Positions 9,200-17,799 of a stretch of 21,262 nucleotides of DNA are shown here, in pieces. The translations under genes were made by a program, and so were the position numbers. Position 1 is the stretch's first letter, and each line of letters starts with the position of its first letter. The notes under the pieces are model-generated. The model was not told where the DNA came from. It saw nothing but the letters and a program-made list of their open reading frames with translations, and did no database searches. Origin of the DNA: Chara braunii (Eukaryota > Streptophyta > Charophyceae > Charales > Characeae); NCBI GenBank assembly GCA_003427395.1, contig BFEA01000350.1:508590-529851 (forward strand), given 5' to 3'.

Positions 9200-9780
9200 G
9201 ACCGACAGTATGACTTTACGTGGTTCGCGGAGGTTCGGTATTGATGCGGAGTTGCTGCATCCGACGATCCCGGGCGTGTTTCTGGTTCAGCATGAGCCCG
9301 ACACCAGCGTATTTCAGGTTCGGACACATCAGCGCGATTTATTATCAAGTTCGAAACCACCACAGCGAGTTATTTCAGGTTTGGGGACACTATGGTGATT
9401 TACCTTCAGACAACAACGACAGTTGTTTCAAGTTCGGCACCCTCATATTTCAGGTTCGGCACCATCATGACGCTTTATTTCAAGTCCAGAACCGCTGCGG
9501 TGATTTATTTTCGGGACTGGGATTTCCACGAAGATTTACTTCAGGTTCGGACCCTTGACGATAAATTATTTCAGGCTCGGAACTGTTGCTACATGGCTGC
9601 AAGGTTCGGCGTTGACATGGTGCAGCAGCCTAGCTCTAGTTTTCAAGATCGGGACAGGCTCGACACTGATGTGACGCGGGATATTCAGGTTCGGAGTTGA
9701 TGTGGTATGGTATTTACATTGGTTTGGTCCGGTACTCTGGCTCAGGACTGGTTCGGCGCAGGTACGGTTTACTAATGCGG
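9200..9780 (+). repeat. Degenerate TTTCAGGTTCGG repeat
   Basis: TT(A/T)(T/C)TTCAGGTTCGG-like motifs recur near 9310, 9375, 9430, 9450, 9540, 9568 and 9685 at 20-60-bp spacing, separated by CACC/GCG-containing linkers. Frames of 80-112 codons through it are rich in FQVR-type repeats and are artefacts of the repetition. Confidence 0.65.
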
Positions 9781-10347
9781 CTCGATTGCTGCCGATATGG
9801 CAACTGTACTAGGTCTGGATCTGCGCCACAAGGGCCGTTGTTGAACCTGTTGTTGGTCCCATTGGTACCGGACCAAAGGCCTGTTCACCGGGCCTGGATC
9901 TATAGTCCAGGCCAACAAGTGGTACCGGGGCAGTTGCTGGTGCCGGGTCAGCAGCTTTACCCGTTTCTTTTCGGGCATGGGCCTGCCCACCCGGGTACCA
10001 GTCCAGTTGGTGGCTCAAGGGAGCAACCTGCTGGCAGCTATACAAGCAAGGGTTCTGACTTTGGGAGGGGACCGCGCGCATGGCGTACGCCGCCCACGGG
10101 GAAGGGAAGAGAAGCAAGCATGGAGGAGCAGCGCGGACTGGACTGTGTGCCTGGCGTACGCAGTCCACACAAGCCCTTCGACCCGGGATTGGAATGGCCC
10201 GGTTGAAGAGTATAGCGAGCAGAGGTAGATGTGTGCCAGGAGTCCGTAGCGTTGACTCCTGCTGGTGTCCGTTCGTGCCAGCAAGTGTGCAACAACTGAT
10301 GCAGCGAGACAACCTCAAATGGCGGATGATGCAAACACAATGATCAG
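9781..10347. other. GC-rich LTR block with small inverted repeats, no gene
   Basis: Small self-complementary pieces include CTGGA-TCTATAG-TCCAG (9894-9910) and GGGCATGGGCCTGCCC (9973-9988). GGCGTACGC motifs recur at 10083 and 10153 next to GC-rich linkers. Long open frames on both strands (9697-10206 plus, 9809-10531 minus) overlap one another, lack recognisable domains and are not preserved in the 5' LTR, so I do not call a gene. Confidence 0.4.
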
Positions 10348-10495
10348 AACGAGAGCGGGAAGAGAACAAGAGAGGGAGAGAGAAACTGCATGAGCATATG
10401 TGCGTTGCATGAGAGTGGGGGAGAGAGATACCGCAGATGAGAGAAAGAGTGTTCTGGAAAAGAGCGAGTGCGCTGTGTGTGTGTGGGAAGGAGCA
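10348..10495. repeat. GA-rich tract of the second LTR
   Basis: Imperfect purine-rich sequence (AGAACGAGAGCGGGAAGAG, GAGAGGGAGAGAG) is interrupted by ACTGCATGAG-like pieces. It is the counterpart of the GA tracts in the 5' LTR. Confidence 0.65.
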
Positions 10496-10549
10496 AGTAT
10501 CCTTGCTGAAAGTGGGAACAGCAAGTCCCACGATCTAGCAATCGAGTAT

Positions 10550-11170
10550 TCCAAGTACCCCCGCTGATAGTGGGGACAACCAACCTCACTGTTTCCGTAA
10601 TCGAGCATTCCAAGTACCCCGCTGCTGACGGGGGGGGGGATGGCAAGGTTCGTCAATCAAGCAATTGAGCATTACTTGTGTCCCCGCTGTCGGCGGGAGT
10701 GGTCACTTTCGCAGAACATACAATCAAGCGTTTCACCTTCCCGTTGTTGGTGAGAGTGATCGCTTTCGTAGAACAGCCAATCAAGCGTTTTTCAACCCCG
10801 CTGTTGGCGGGTAATCAAGTATTTCACTTTCCGCTGCAATCAAGCATTTTTTTTCATCCCCCCTGTTGGCGGGTAATCAAGTATTTCATTTTCCCACTGT
10901 TGGCGGGTAATCAAGCATTTCCCTTTCCCGCTGCAATCAAGCTTTTTTTTCATCCCCGCGATTGGCGGGTAATCAAGCATTTCATTTTCCCGCTGTTGAT
11001 GGGCAATCAAACATTTTCATCCCCGTTGTTGGCGGTTAATCAAGCATTTCACTTTCCCGCTGTTGGCGGGCAATCAAGCATTTCTCATCCCCGTTGTTGG
11101 CGGGTAATGAAGCATTTCACATTCCCGCTGATGGCGGGTAGTCAAGCATTTCACATTTCCCGCTGTTGAT
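10550..11170 (+). repeat. Array of ~34-bp hairpin units
   Basis: The unit is CCCGC-TGTTG-GCGGG followed by TAATCAAGCATTTCACTTT. Regular copies begin near 10797, 10894, 10991, 11057, 11090, 11124 and 11158, with shorter or altered units between and longer ones before 10797. Each regular unit contains a 5-bp stem with a 5-base loop. The 163-codon plus frame at 10678-11169 is a translation of this repeat, not a gene. Confidence 0.85.
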
Positions 11171-11172
11171 GA

Positions 11173-11395
11173 GACCAGACGATAATGTGATTGCTGTTGG
11201 AGGGACCAGATGATAATCTGAACGCTGATGAAGAGACCAGACAGCGATGTGATTGCTGATGATGAGACCAGACGATAATGTGATTGTTGTTGGAGAGACC
11301 AGACGGTAATGTGATTGTTGTTGGTGAGACCAGACAGTAATGTGATAAGCTGGCTGCAAAACGAGTTGCTCAGTTGTTGATGAGACCAGGCGGGA
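11173..11395 (+). repeat. Array of ~31-bp units
   Basis: GACCAGACGATAATGTGATT and variants start at 11173, 11204, 11234, 11266, 11297 and 11328, and a last one at 11384. It follows the 34-bp array directly, joined through a TGTTGATGAG segment both share. Confidence 0.85.
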
Positions 11396-11456
11396 ATATG
11401 ATTGGTCAGTAGAGCTGGTCGGGGAACGTGCTACACCTCTGATGATGACATCAGGT

Positions 11457-11715
11457 GGTGAAGTGCACGACCCTTGGCGCAGACAGCGAAACGTGCAACT
11501 CCTCTGGTGATAAGATCAAACGGTGAAGTGCACGACCCTTGTCGCTGGCTGCGGTGCATGCTACTCCTATGTTGGCGAAATCGGACGGTGAAGTGAACGG
11601 GCATTGCTGCTGGCTGCGAAGCGAGCTTTTCCGCAATGGATGAGAATGAACGGTGAAGTAAACAGCCCTTATCACTAGCTGTGAAGCAAAAGGTCCTGGT
11701 GAGATTAAAACCGGG
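11457..11715 (+). repeat. Array of 65-bp units (4 copies)
   Basis: GGTGAAGTGCACGACCCTT and variants start at 11457, 11522, 11587 and 11652, spaced by exactly 65 bp. Units include a GCTGGCTGCG(A/G)(A/T)GC segment. An isolated relative (GGTGAGGTGCACGAC) lies near 12210. Confidence 0.88.
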
Positions 11716-12281
11716 ATGTGGGTTGTGATCAACCAGTAACCATCATCCCACTAATTACCCTTTTGCTTATTTTTGGGATAAATTAACATGAATTGTTAAG
11801 GCTATGGGTCCTCTGAGACCTGCTGCCCCGAACCGTCGCCTGCAGGGAGATCGAAGACTGAGGGAGGAGGATTGTGCTCGCAGAGAAAGGAAGAGAGAAT
11901 CTGAGCCTGCAGAGCATAGTGAATGAAGAGAGGGACTGCAGGCAGAGGGAGTGGGTGAGAAAGAGAAAGATTGCATGCGTGTGGAGATGGGCGAATGTGA
12001 GGGAGGGTGAGAGAACGAATTAGAGTGAGAGAATGAGAGGGGGGAGTGCGCCTATAAGAGAAGTGTGTGCGAGAGAGAGTTAGTGAGGGAGAGGGAAAGA
12101 CGGACCCCTACGTATCACGCTCAAGATCTGTTTTCGTGAGTGTCAGGGGGACTTCAAAGCGCAGGCTTTGACCGTTCCGATTCTCAAACCGACAAAATTT
12201 GGACATAACGGTGAGGTGCACGACAAGGCGGATTATTCCACAAATGCGGGAAATCAACATTTCATCAAAATATTCTCCTGC
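11716..12281. other. Linker and GA-rich tract in the second LTR, no gene
   Basis: A short AT-rich part (~11740-11805) leads to a purine-rich tract (~11850-12110: GAGAGGGACTGCAGGCAGAGGG-like pieces, GAGAGAGAGTTAGTGAGG). After it comes CACGCTCAAGATCTG and mixed sequence. No reading frame of interest is visible. Confidence 0.45.
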
Positions 12282-12660
12282 TCAAAGAAGCTTTGAGGCA
12301 GGCTCCCTCAGCGGTAAAATTTCCTTACGAGTTTGATCATCAAGACGCTTGACACCATATGAGACCGTTGCTCCAGATTCAAAGAACCCGTGTTTGAGCA
12401 CAAGTGAACCCTTCCTGAGTATGGTGTGGTATGCTCTAACGAGAGGGGTAACGCGCATATAGCAAAAGAGGAAGGGGGAGAAGGGAAAACAAAGAGAGTC
12501 AGGGGCTGGATGGATTGACGAATGTACTGAAACTTTAAAGGGGGAAGGAGTGTGTTTAAACTCGTTGCAAAGTGCTTCCTTTGAACCTTGTTGAGGCCGC
12601 CGTGTGATACGTCTCCTGATCGAAGTAATGACTACAGTGGATGACATTTTCTCAAACTAG
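12282..12660 (-). other. Unassigned minus-strand open frame in the second LTR
   Basis: A frame of 121 codons (12282-12647) is open on the minus strand, with an Arg-rich start (SIRRRITRRPQQGSKEALC) and a C-terminal SYGVKRLDDQTRKEILPLRE. It has no recognisable domain and no counterpart at the same position in the 5' LTR. It could be chance, an inserted fragment, or a real small gene; I do not call it coding. Confidence 0.2.
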
Positions 12661-13002
12661 AGGAACGCTGCAGTACTTTCAGAAAACCGATGATCCCTTT
12701 ATTCTGTGAGTTACAGTTCTGCGTGAAGAATGTGAGTCAACTTTGTCGAGAACACAAGTTGAAAAGAACAGTAAAAGTAATGATGACAATGACAACAGTA
12801 ATAATATTAATAAGATAATTTACAGATAATCTCAGAATGTAGACCTTCAACAGTAACTGGCCCTAAGTAAAGGCCTTAGTACCGTCGACATGACAGGTGT
12901 TGTTTGGATCCCCCATCATTGAAATCATCTCTGCAGAAAGCGAAAAGTGATGATTAATTTAACGTTGATTTCCCATCGTGGACGAAGCAGGCAAAACACA
13001 GA
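12661..13002. other. Late LTR sequence, no gene
   Basis: Mixed sequence has an AT-rich stretch (GATGACAATGACAACAGTAA near 12781) and no repeats or frames I can support. It leads into the terminal block shared with the 5' LTR. Confidence 0.4.
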
Positions 13003-13045
13003 ATCCCTGCAGGTCGCTGAGGACCTCGGAAGCGGGCGCGGCGAG
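13003..13045 (+). repeat. LTR terminal block, duplicate of 6285-6327
   Basis: Both copies read ATCCC(C)TGCAGGTCGCTG, then AGGACCTC, then GAAG(C/T)GGGCGCGG(C/T)GAG. In the 5' LTR this lies about 70 bp before the LTR end. Here similarity stops at ~13045 and minisatellite begins. AGGTC/GACCT within it can form a short stem. Confidence 0.8.
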
Positions 13046-13109
13046 ACCAAGACCTTGACCCAGACCACGACCCTCACCCACACTACGATGTTGACCAAGA
13101 CCAAGACTC
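13044..13109 (+). repeat. 66-bp minisatellite segment, near-identical to 19231-19296
   Basis: Aligned by eye, 65 of 66 bases agree; the single difference is C at 13047 versus T at 19234. The shared sequence includes GACCCAGACCACGACCCTC and CACTACGATGTTGACC. It starts exactly where similarity to the LTR ends. Confidence 0.85.
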
Positions 13110-14460
13110 GTGACCAGAGCGAGACCCGTAAGCTTGAACGTCGAAGACACGGACCTTTTTTTCTCAACAAGTACATAGACGGTCTTCGTTTGGGACTCGA
13201 GGACTGAAATGTATGGACCAAGAGACGGACCTGACCTTCAGACTCGGACAATGACCTGTTGGCATATACATTCTGCCAACTGCGGGCCCAAATCTCTAGA
13301 CGAATAACCAAAAACCCCAAGACTCTTATGTTGACACCAACACGTGCAACCAGACCTTACCTTCAGCCCCAAACAATGACAAAAATATATGTCCGGATGT
13401 TGGCATTTACGCTTGCCCAACTGCTGACCCAAAATCCAACACGAGTACCACTTGCATACCTAAGGGCCTAATCAAGTTTCATAGATTCGGAAGTGATGAC
13501 AGAGACCTGAACCGAAGTACACACAAGAGCCTCACCCGAATACCCAAATGCCCGCAGCAGACCCGAACCTTACCTTTGGACCCAGACATTGACCAAAACA
13601 TGCATCCTTATGTTGGCATATACACTCGCCCAATCGCTGACCCAAAGGCTTACACGAGTACCGGGATAAAAAACGAATTGGAATTATACACAACATAATG
13701 CATGGATGAGACTGGAAAGTGTATTTCATTACCTGTCTGGAATGTGGTACGCCGTTTCCACTCCAGCAACATCTGCATTGTGTCTAACACTGAGTCAAAA
13801 AGTACCCGAACCCACAATGTCAAAGAAACGTTAGACATGGCATCAACCGAGGAACTTCATAATTCTTACTACACCTAAAGATTTGATCAACAATCGAATG
13901 TTCGCCATGGCTGAGCTGCAAAGAGTTTCTGACCCGGACGTACCAAAAAAATGGCATCAACCGAGGAATTTCATAATACCCAAGTGCCCGCAACAGACCC
14001 GAACCTTACCCTGGGACCCAGATATTGACAAAAACATGCATCCTCATGTTGGCATATACGTTAACCCAATCGCTGACCCAAAGGACTACATGAGTACCAG
14101 GATAAAAAACGGACTGGAATTATACACGATATAATGCATGGATAAGACTGAAATGTGTATTTCATTACCTGTCTGGAATGTGGTACGCCGTTTCCGCTCC
14201 AGAAAAATCTGCATTGTGTCCAACAAGAAGTCAAAAACTACCCGAACCCACAATGTCAAAGAAACGTCAGACATGGCATCAAAGTCCTACACCTATACCC
14301 TGATCCTTAACCAGACTATAAATCGACAGGTGAATCAATGTCCGACTCATCTTTATGACCGACCCCAAATCCGTGCTCGCAGTGCAAACCTCACCTTAAA
14401 CTCGGACTCGCGAAATTGCACCTCTAAAACCCTGGCCATGATCCTAGTGCAAACGGATTT
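13110..14460 (+). repeat. Degenerate GACCC-type repeat region with a 436-bp-period duplication
   Basis: The sequence beginning AATACCCAA(A/G)TGCCCGC occurs at 13539 and again at 13975. About 310-330 bp are shared, including ATGTTGGCATATAC, CAATCGCTGACCCAAAGG and TGTCTGGAATGTGGTACGCC. A third, weaker copy of part of it is at ~13350-13450, and a trace near 13240-13285. Frames of 80-110 codons here (13883-14134, 14138-14464) change between copies and are not convincing genes. Confidence 0.75.
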
Positions 14461-14681
14461 ATGATCCACACAAACCCTGTTGCACGCTCTACAGCTTTAC
14501 AAAACGAAGGTCCTGGTCCCGTGAGGTTTTCCTCACCTTACAAGAAAACATGTCAAACACAGACCTACACATGGACCCTGACCGACATGCAAACCAAAAA
14601 CCGCGTCGGCGGTGCAACCGTGACCGAAAACCAGTCTCATGGCATAGTAGTTTCCCAATACCAAACCACTTCTCTTACGTG

Positions 14682-14682
<1 letters not shown>

Positions 14683-14731
<49 letters not shown>
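14683..14731. repeat. (CT)n microsatellite
   Basis: An uninterrupted CT run of about 24 units. It produces Ser-Leu and Arg-Glu repeat frames on the two strands. Confidence 0.98.
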
Positions 14732-14733
<2 letters not shown>

Positions 14734-14892
14734 CAATTTAAATAGAAAAGGGAAGAAATGCTGCCAACAACATTCCTCAAGTGCAAAATCACACACCTGC
14801 AAGGAATGAGACGGAAGAGTGGCATAGAAGGAACTACGTGGGGAAAAAGCACAGATAGGCAAGTCCACGCATCACATTTTTTTTTTTAATTT

Positions 14893-15286
14893 TCACGACC
14901 ATCTCGTCGCACTACTAGTATAGTAGTCCTCAATCCAACGAAAGACACTCGGATATGGGGAACGAGTACGGATAAGCCACTCTATGCATCCCATAGCTTC
15001 TTGGAAGTCCGCCACTCGCTTGCAGACCCAACAAAGTGTCACTCTCTATTCATTACCATCGTCCTATATAGGCGGGAAGTCACTCCAACATAAGTCTCTC
15101 CTCAATCTTGGAACATATGTCGACACACATTCCGTTCAATGTGGCTCCCCTCACAGTCCACACAAAGGTACTCCGACCGTTTGACACTACTATAAGGTGC
15201 ATACGGAGGCGCTCACGGACCACTCGAGGGATTTGTGTACATACAAGTGGGGAAAGGAGATGTACACACGTGGACCCTACGCTCAC
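14893..15286 (-). pseudogene. Broken protein remnant, family unknown
   Basis: Two minus-strand pieces look protein-derived. The upper one (15080-15286) includes SNGRSTFVWTVRGATLNG and CVDICSKIEERLMLE before a TGA. The lower one ends at a TGA at 14893-14895 and reads CKRVADFQEAMGCIEWLIRT then FRWIEDYYTSSATRW. They are in different frames with stops between, so either a frameshift or an intron separates them. Trp, Tyr and charged residues are placed as in folded proteins, but I recognise no domain. The remnant may belong with the one at 15396-16110 upstream, although a CT microsatellite lies between. Confidence 0.35.
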
Positions 15287-15337
15287 TACTCCTCGATCAC
15301 AAAGGACAATCAGTCATACATCTGTCTTCTTTTTAAT

Positions 15338-15340
<3 letters not shown>

Positions 15341-15393
<53 letters not shown>
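15341..15393. repeat. (CT)n microsatellite
   Basis: An uninterrupted CT run of about 26 units. It begins three bases beyond the stop codon of the minus-strand remnant at 15396. Confidence 0.98.
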
Positions 15394-15395
<2 letters not shown>

Positions 15396-15397
<2 letters not shown>

Positions 15398-16110
15398 AAG
15401 CATCATCCGAATCTGAATATTGGCTAGAATATTCATCGAGGTAAGCATCGTCGGCAAAACGAACGTCCTCCCGATTTTTTTTATTTTATTTTTTTTTCTC
15501 GCTGAACCAGCCCTTCGGCAACCTCCGCCTCAATCCGATCCAGCTAACCATCGCTCGCGTGCACAAAGGGGCCATGGACTTTACATGGAAAAACATCACA
15601 GGTTAGATTCTTTGGATGATAATGAGCCTAATTTTGACTTTTAATCCTTAACAACATATCATTGCGGCATTCCTCCAATGCCCCAATGATATTTGTCACA
15701 GGTTTGAATGACATTGCTTCGATTTCTTGGACTTCGAAGACAGGCTCGGACATCTCGTCTACATCCTTTCTCTCATCTTTCTTCCCATCTTTTTCATTAT
15801 GAGTTTCACAACCTCATCGTCGCTTGCAATATCGTTCCCCTCGTTGACAGCTTGAGGATGGCATGGCCTCCTTCTGCACGGTCTCGCGAATCAAGTGGTG
15901 CAAATCACTACGACAAACTTGTAATGCGAGAATAGACCTTGCTAACTGTCGTTGGGAATATAAGGTCTTGTCAACATAGCAAAATGTTGTGATGCCATCT
16001 TCGTTGCTGACATTTGGCCATCGCACTTCGTGTTGGAGTGTAAGTGTCATCTTGGTCATGACCAAATGGTTAGACCATACAAACATAACCAAACAACGAA
16101 CAAGTAACAC
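15396..16110 (-). pseudogene. Disabled protein gene with acidic C-terminus, family unknown
   Basis: From 16110 to about 15480 a single minus-strand frame stays protein-like across three in-frame stops: TGA at 15814-15816, TAG at 15628-15630 and TAG at 15544-15546. Recognisable stretches are RWPNVSNEDGITTFCYVDK, EPVFEVQEIEAMSFKPVTN, LTCDVFPCKVHGPFVHASDG and LDRIEAEVAEGLVQREKK. A poly-A run at ~15471-15498 (minus strand) then coincides with a frame change, after which a clean acidic tail, DDAYLDEYSSQYSDSDDA, ends at a TAG (15396-15398). The uninterrupted sense of the text makes chance unlikely, and the stops and shift make it a probable pseudogene. Introns around the stops are possible. I cannot name the family. 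It lies downstream of the piggyBac-domain frame on the same strand. Confidence 0.5.
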
Positions 16111-16528
16111 GAGTCACCAACTGCTATAGTGACTAAATTAATTAAGATCATTCCCCTTCATAAACATAATTACACGTGCAATAGGACCTATAACGATGCT
16201 AGGATTATGGATGTCGTATCCATAGATACATCCGTGTGTTATGCAAATGTCTTCCAGAATGTCCATACCCCAAAGGTTAGGACTCAAAGTGTAGTGTTCA
16301 GGGATACATCCATGCCTAAGCCCCGAATACCCATTAGCCAACCCTCAACGCTCTTAGCCAACACATCACCGAATTTCAAGGCCTGGCCCATATCCGTCTC
16401 AGAACCTGAAAATAGATGTAGAACAATACACATCCAAGAGGGTGTCTGTCGCAGGAGCGAACCAAAAATGAACTTCAATGTGCAACGCGGATGAATGCAG
16501 CCATAGGCATCTCAACTGAGTCAAGTTT
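16111..16528. other. Ambiguous stretch, open on both strands
   Basis: A plus frame of 121 codons (16129-16494) and minus frames (16284-16478, 16138-16341) overlap. The minus one includes GQALKFGDVLAKSVEGWLMG, which reads plausibly, and the plus one includes VRTQSVVFRDTSMPKPRIP. I cannot choose between them and claim no gene. Confidence 0.3.
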
Positions 16529-16582
16529 CAAAAAAAGAGAGAGAGAGAAAGAGAGCGAGAGAGAGAGAAGAAAAAAAAAATA
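16529..16582. repeat. Purine microsatellite, (GA)n then A-run and (TA)n
   Basis: Interrupted GA repeats (AGAGAGAGAGAAAGAGAGCG) pass into an A-run and TATATATA. It lies 77 bp downstream of the stop of the minus-strand gene at 16659. Confidence 0.9.
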
Positions 16583-16658
16583 TATATGACAACGATATTT
16601 TAACGGTCCCTGAAACTCGGACCATAAAATATTTCTTTTAATTTTTTCTTAAAGATAC

Positions 16659-17799
16659 TCAGTTCGATCCAGCCTCCTCTTTGTCAATCTCCATCTCTGA
16701 CCCTGAACTACCATTTCCTGCATTATAAGCAAAGTTACGAGGGATTTTCTCGCCCCTACTTTGAGGTTGCACATGCCTTGGCTTTGGAAGTATTACGTTT
16801 TTTTTTAACCTTCTCTTTTGTCCCTTTCCCGATATCCGATAATTGTAATCGAAACCGTCTATTAAGTACTCGTGGAACAATCTAAAGCATTGAGATACAC
16901 AAAGAGAAATTGCACAACTTGCACAAATATACTTCTGGCGAACACTTCTCCACCCTGGGTATTTTCTTTTTTTGAGTGATCTGCAAACAACACAATGTCC
17001 GGTGTGGAGGGTCCCCTCTGTTGTCGTGAGAGTTACCCCTGGATAATGTATGCCAGTGAATCGTCCAGGACACCGGACCTCCACATCGGAAACACATAGC
17101 AGTGGTGTGGACGCTTTCTCCTCCTTGTTATCTCCACCCCCACAATCATCGCCATCCCCTCTTCCTGCCCCCCCGTCCTCATCTGATGTGGTTTTTCTTT
17201 TTACCTCCTCACAATCATCCCTTCGCATATCTCCCCCAACGGTCCTCCTCCTTCTTAGTCCATCTGCCTTTTTGACATTTTCATCAATCTTCATATGCTC
17301 CCAAAATACAATCGCCTTCCTCCCTTTTCTACTCGTGTTTCTCCTCACTCCCTGTTGTACGTTTTTTCTCTTTGTGCTCATTTCTTCTTTCTTTCGATCC
17401 TCCCCTTCCGATGAAGAAATTATATCGTATATTTTATCCCCGTCAAGCGGATTTATATTTTGATTTTTTACTGCTTCTTTGTCACTTCTTCTATCTGTCG
17501 CATCTTCTTCCTCCTGGAATTTTGAGTCGTCCACCGTGGTCAATTTTTCCTCATTACACCTTTGTACTTCCTCCGCCTCACCACCCCTGCAATCATCATG
17601 CACAACTTTCTCTTTTCCTTTCTCCAAAGTGTCATTCTCCTTTGGCTGGTGCAAGTTGCTTTCCATTCTAACTCCAGTGTTGTTGTTATCAGACACTTTG
17701 ATCAAGCCACTCCAGTTGAGGAGTCGCCTTTTTTCTATTTTTCCTTGCCCTTCACGCCCAACCACCGTACCCGGGTTATATCCGCGAACCAGCAGGCGT
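16659..17799 (-). CDS. Protein with C-terminal piggyBac-type cysteine-rich domain, no DDE domain
   Basis: An open minus-strand frame of ~380 codons. Numbering from a GTG at 17765, residues ~35-218 are highly charged and low-complexity (Lys, Glu, Asp, Arg, Gly). Residues 219-300 resemble the end of piggyBac transposases: a RCPGRFTGIHYPG segment (compare the family's RLxGRHFP), then HCVVC (Cys 258, 261), YICASC (281, 284), LCVSQCF (289, 293) and His 298. Known piggyBac cysteine-rich domains bind zinc and contact the terminal DNA repeats. The basic stretch RKKNV/KRRLKK and an acidic tail follow. The DDE nuclease expected before this domain is absent. The frame is open to 17801 with no ATG upstream; the first ATG is at 17664-17666, and a T-rich upstream sequence ending in CTATGAAG suggests a splice acceptor at 17800. 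It may be a domesticated fusion, the last exon of a larger gene, or a remnant. The intact frame favours a functional or recent gene. Confidence 0.65.

Larger units (their letters stand above)
1716..13045 (+). mobile_element. Large non-coding LTR retroelement, LARD-like
   Basis: The model rests on four observations. (1) The sequence starting TGTCGGGCGAC at 1716 recurs at 8404, with about 16 mismatches in the first 115 bp and further similarity through about 2560/9120. (2) The first copy ends ..CACAACA at 6395, giving TGT...ACA ends. (3) A tRNA-Asp primer site follows one base later. (4) A block near the end of the first copy (6285-6327) recurs at 13003-13045. The LTRs would be ~4.7 kb each and the internal domain only ~2 kb, with no gag, protease, reverse transcriptase or integrase frame. 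LARDs of cereals have ~4.5-kb LTRs and a ~3.5-kb non-coding interior; this one has a shorter interior. No good polypurine tract touches 8404 (only GAGAAGGGG at 8383-8391), and target duplications cannot be tested because the 3' end is lost. The alternative is two separate insertions of the same LTR family. Confidence 0.6.
8404..13045 (+). mobile_element. Second LTR, ~4.6 kb, 3' end lost
   Basis: It starts TGTCGGGCGACCG. Order of parts: hairpins (8408-8538), AT-rich block (to ~9120), TTCGG repeat (~9220-9780), GC-rich block (~9830-10345), GA tract (10348-10495), 34-bp array (10550-11165), 31-bp array (11173-11395), 65-bp array (11457-11715), a second GA tract (~11850-12110), then mixed sequence ending in the block shared with the 5' LTR (13003-13045). 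About 70 bp expected up to the ACA end are absent; GACC minisatellite follows directly. The middle and 3' parts match the 5' LTR only in architecture. Confidence 0.58.

Noticed and set aside
9809-10531. 240-codon minus-strand frame in the second LTR
   Set aside because: It spans unrelated LTR blocks including a GA tract, shows no domain and is not preserved in the 5' LTR.
10678-11169. 163-codon plus-strand frame as a membrane-like protein
   Set aside because: It is a translation of the 34-bp hairpin array; residues repeat with the DNA period and no homologous frame exists in the other LTR.
10797-11170. CRISPR array from regular ~34-bp repeats
   Set aside because: Units are contiguous with no unique spacers, and the genome is eukaryotic.
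14533-14868. Protein frame with a long Arg-Glu run
   Set aside because: The run is the (CT)n microsatellite; the flanking parts show no domain and shift frame freely.
16882-17097. Minus-strand 71-codon frame with Cys pairs
   Set aside because: It is an out-of-phase reading of the same cysteine-rich domain DNA; the frame ending at 16659 carries the correct spacing and runs on intact.
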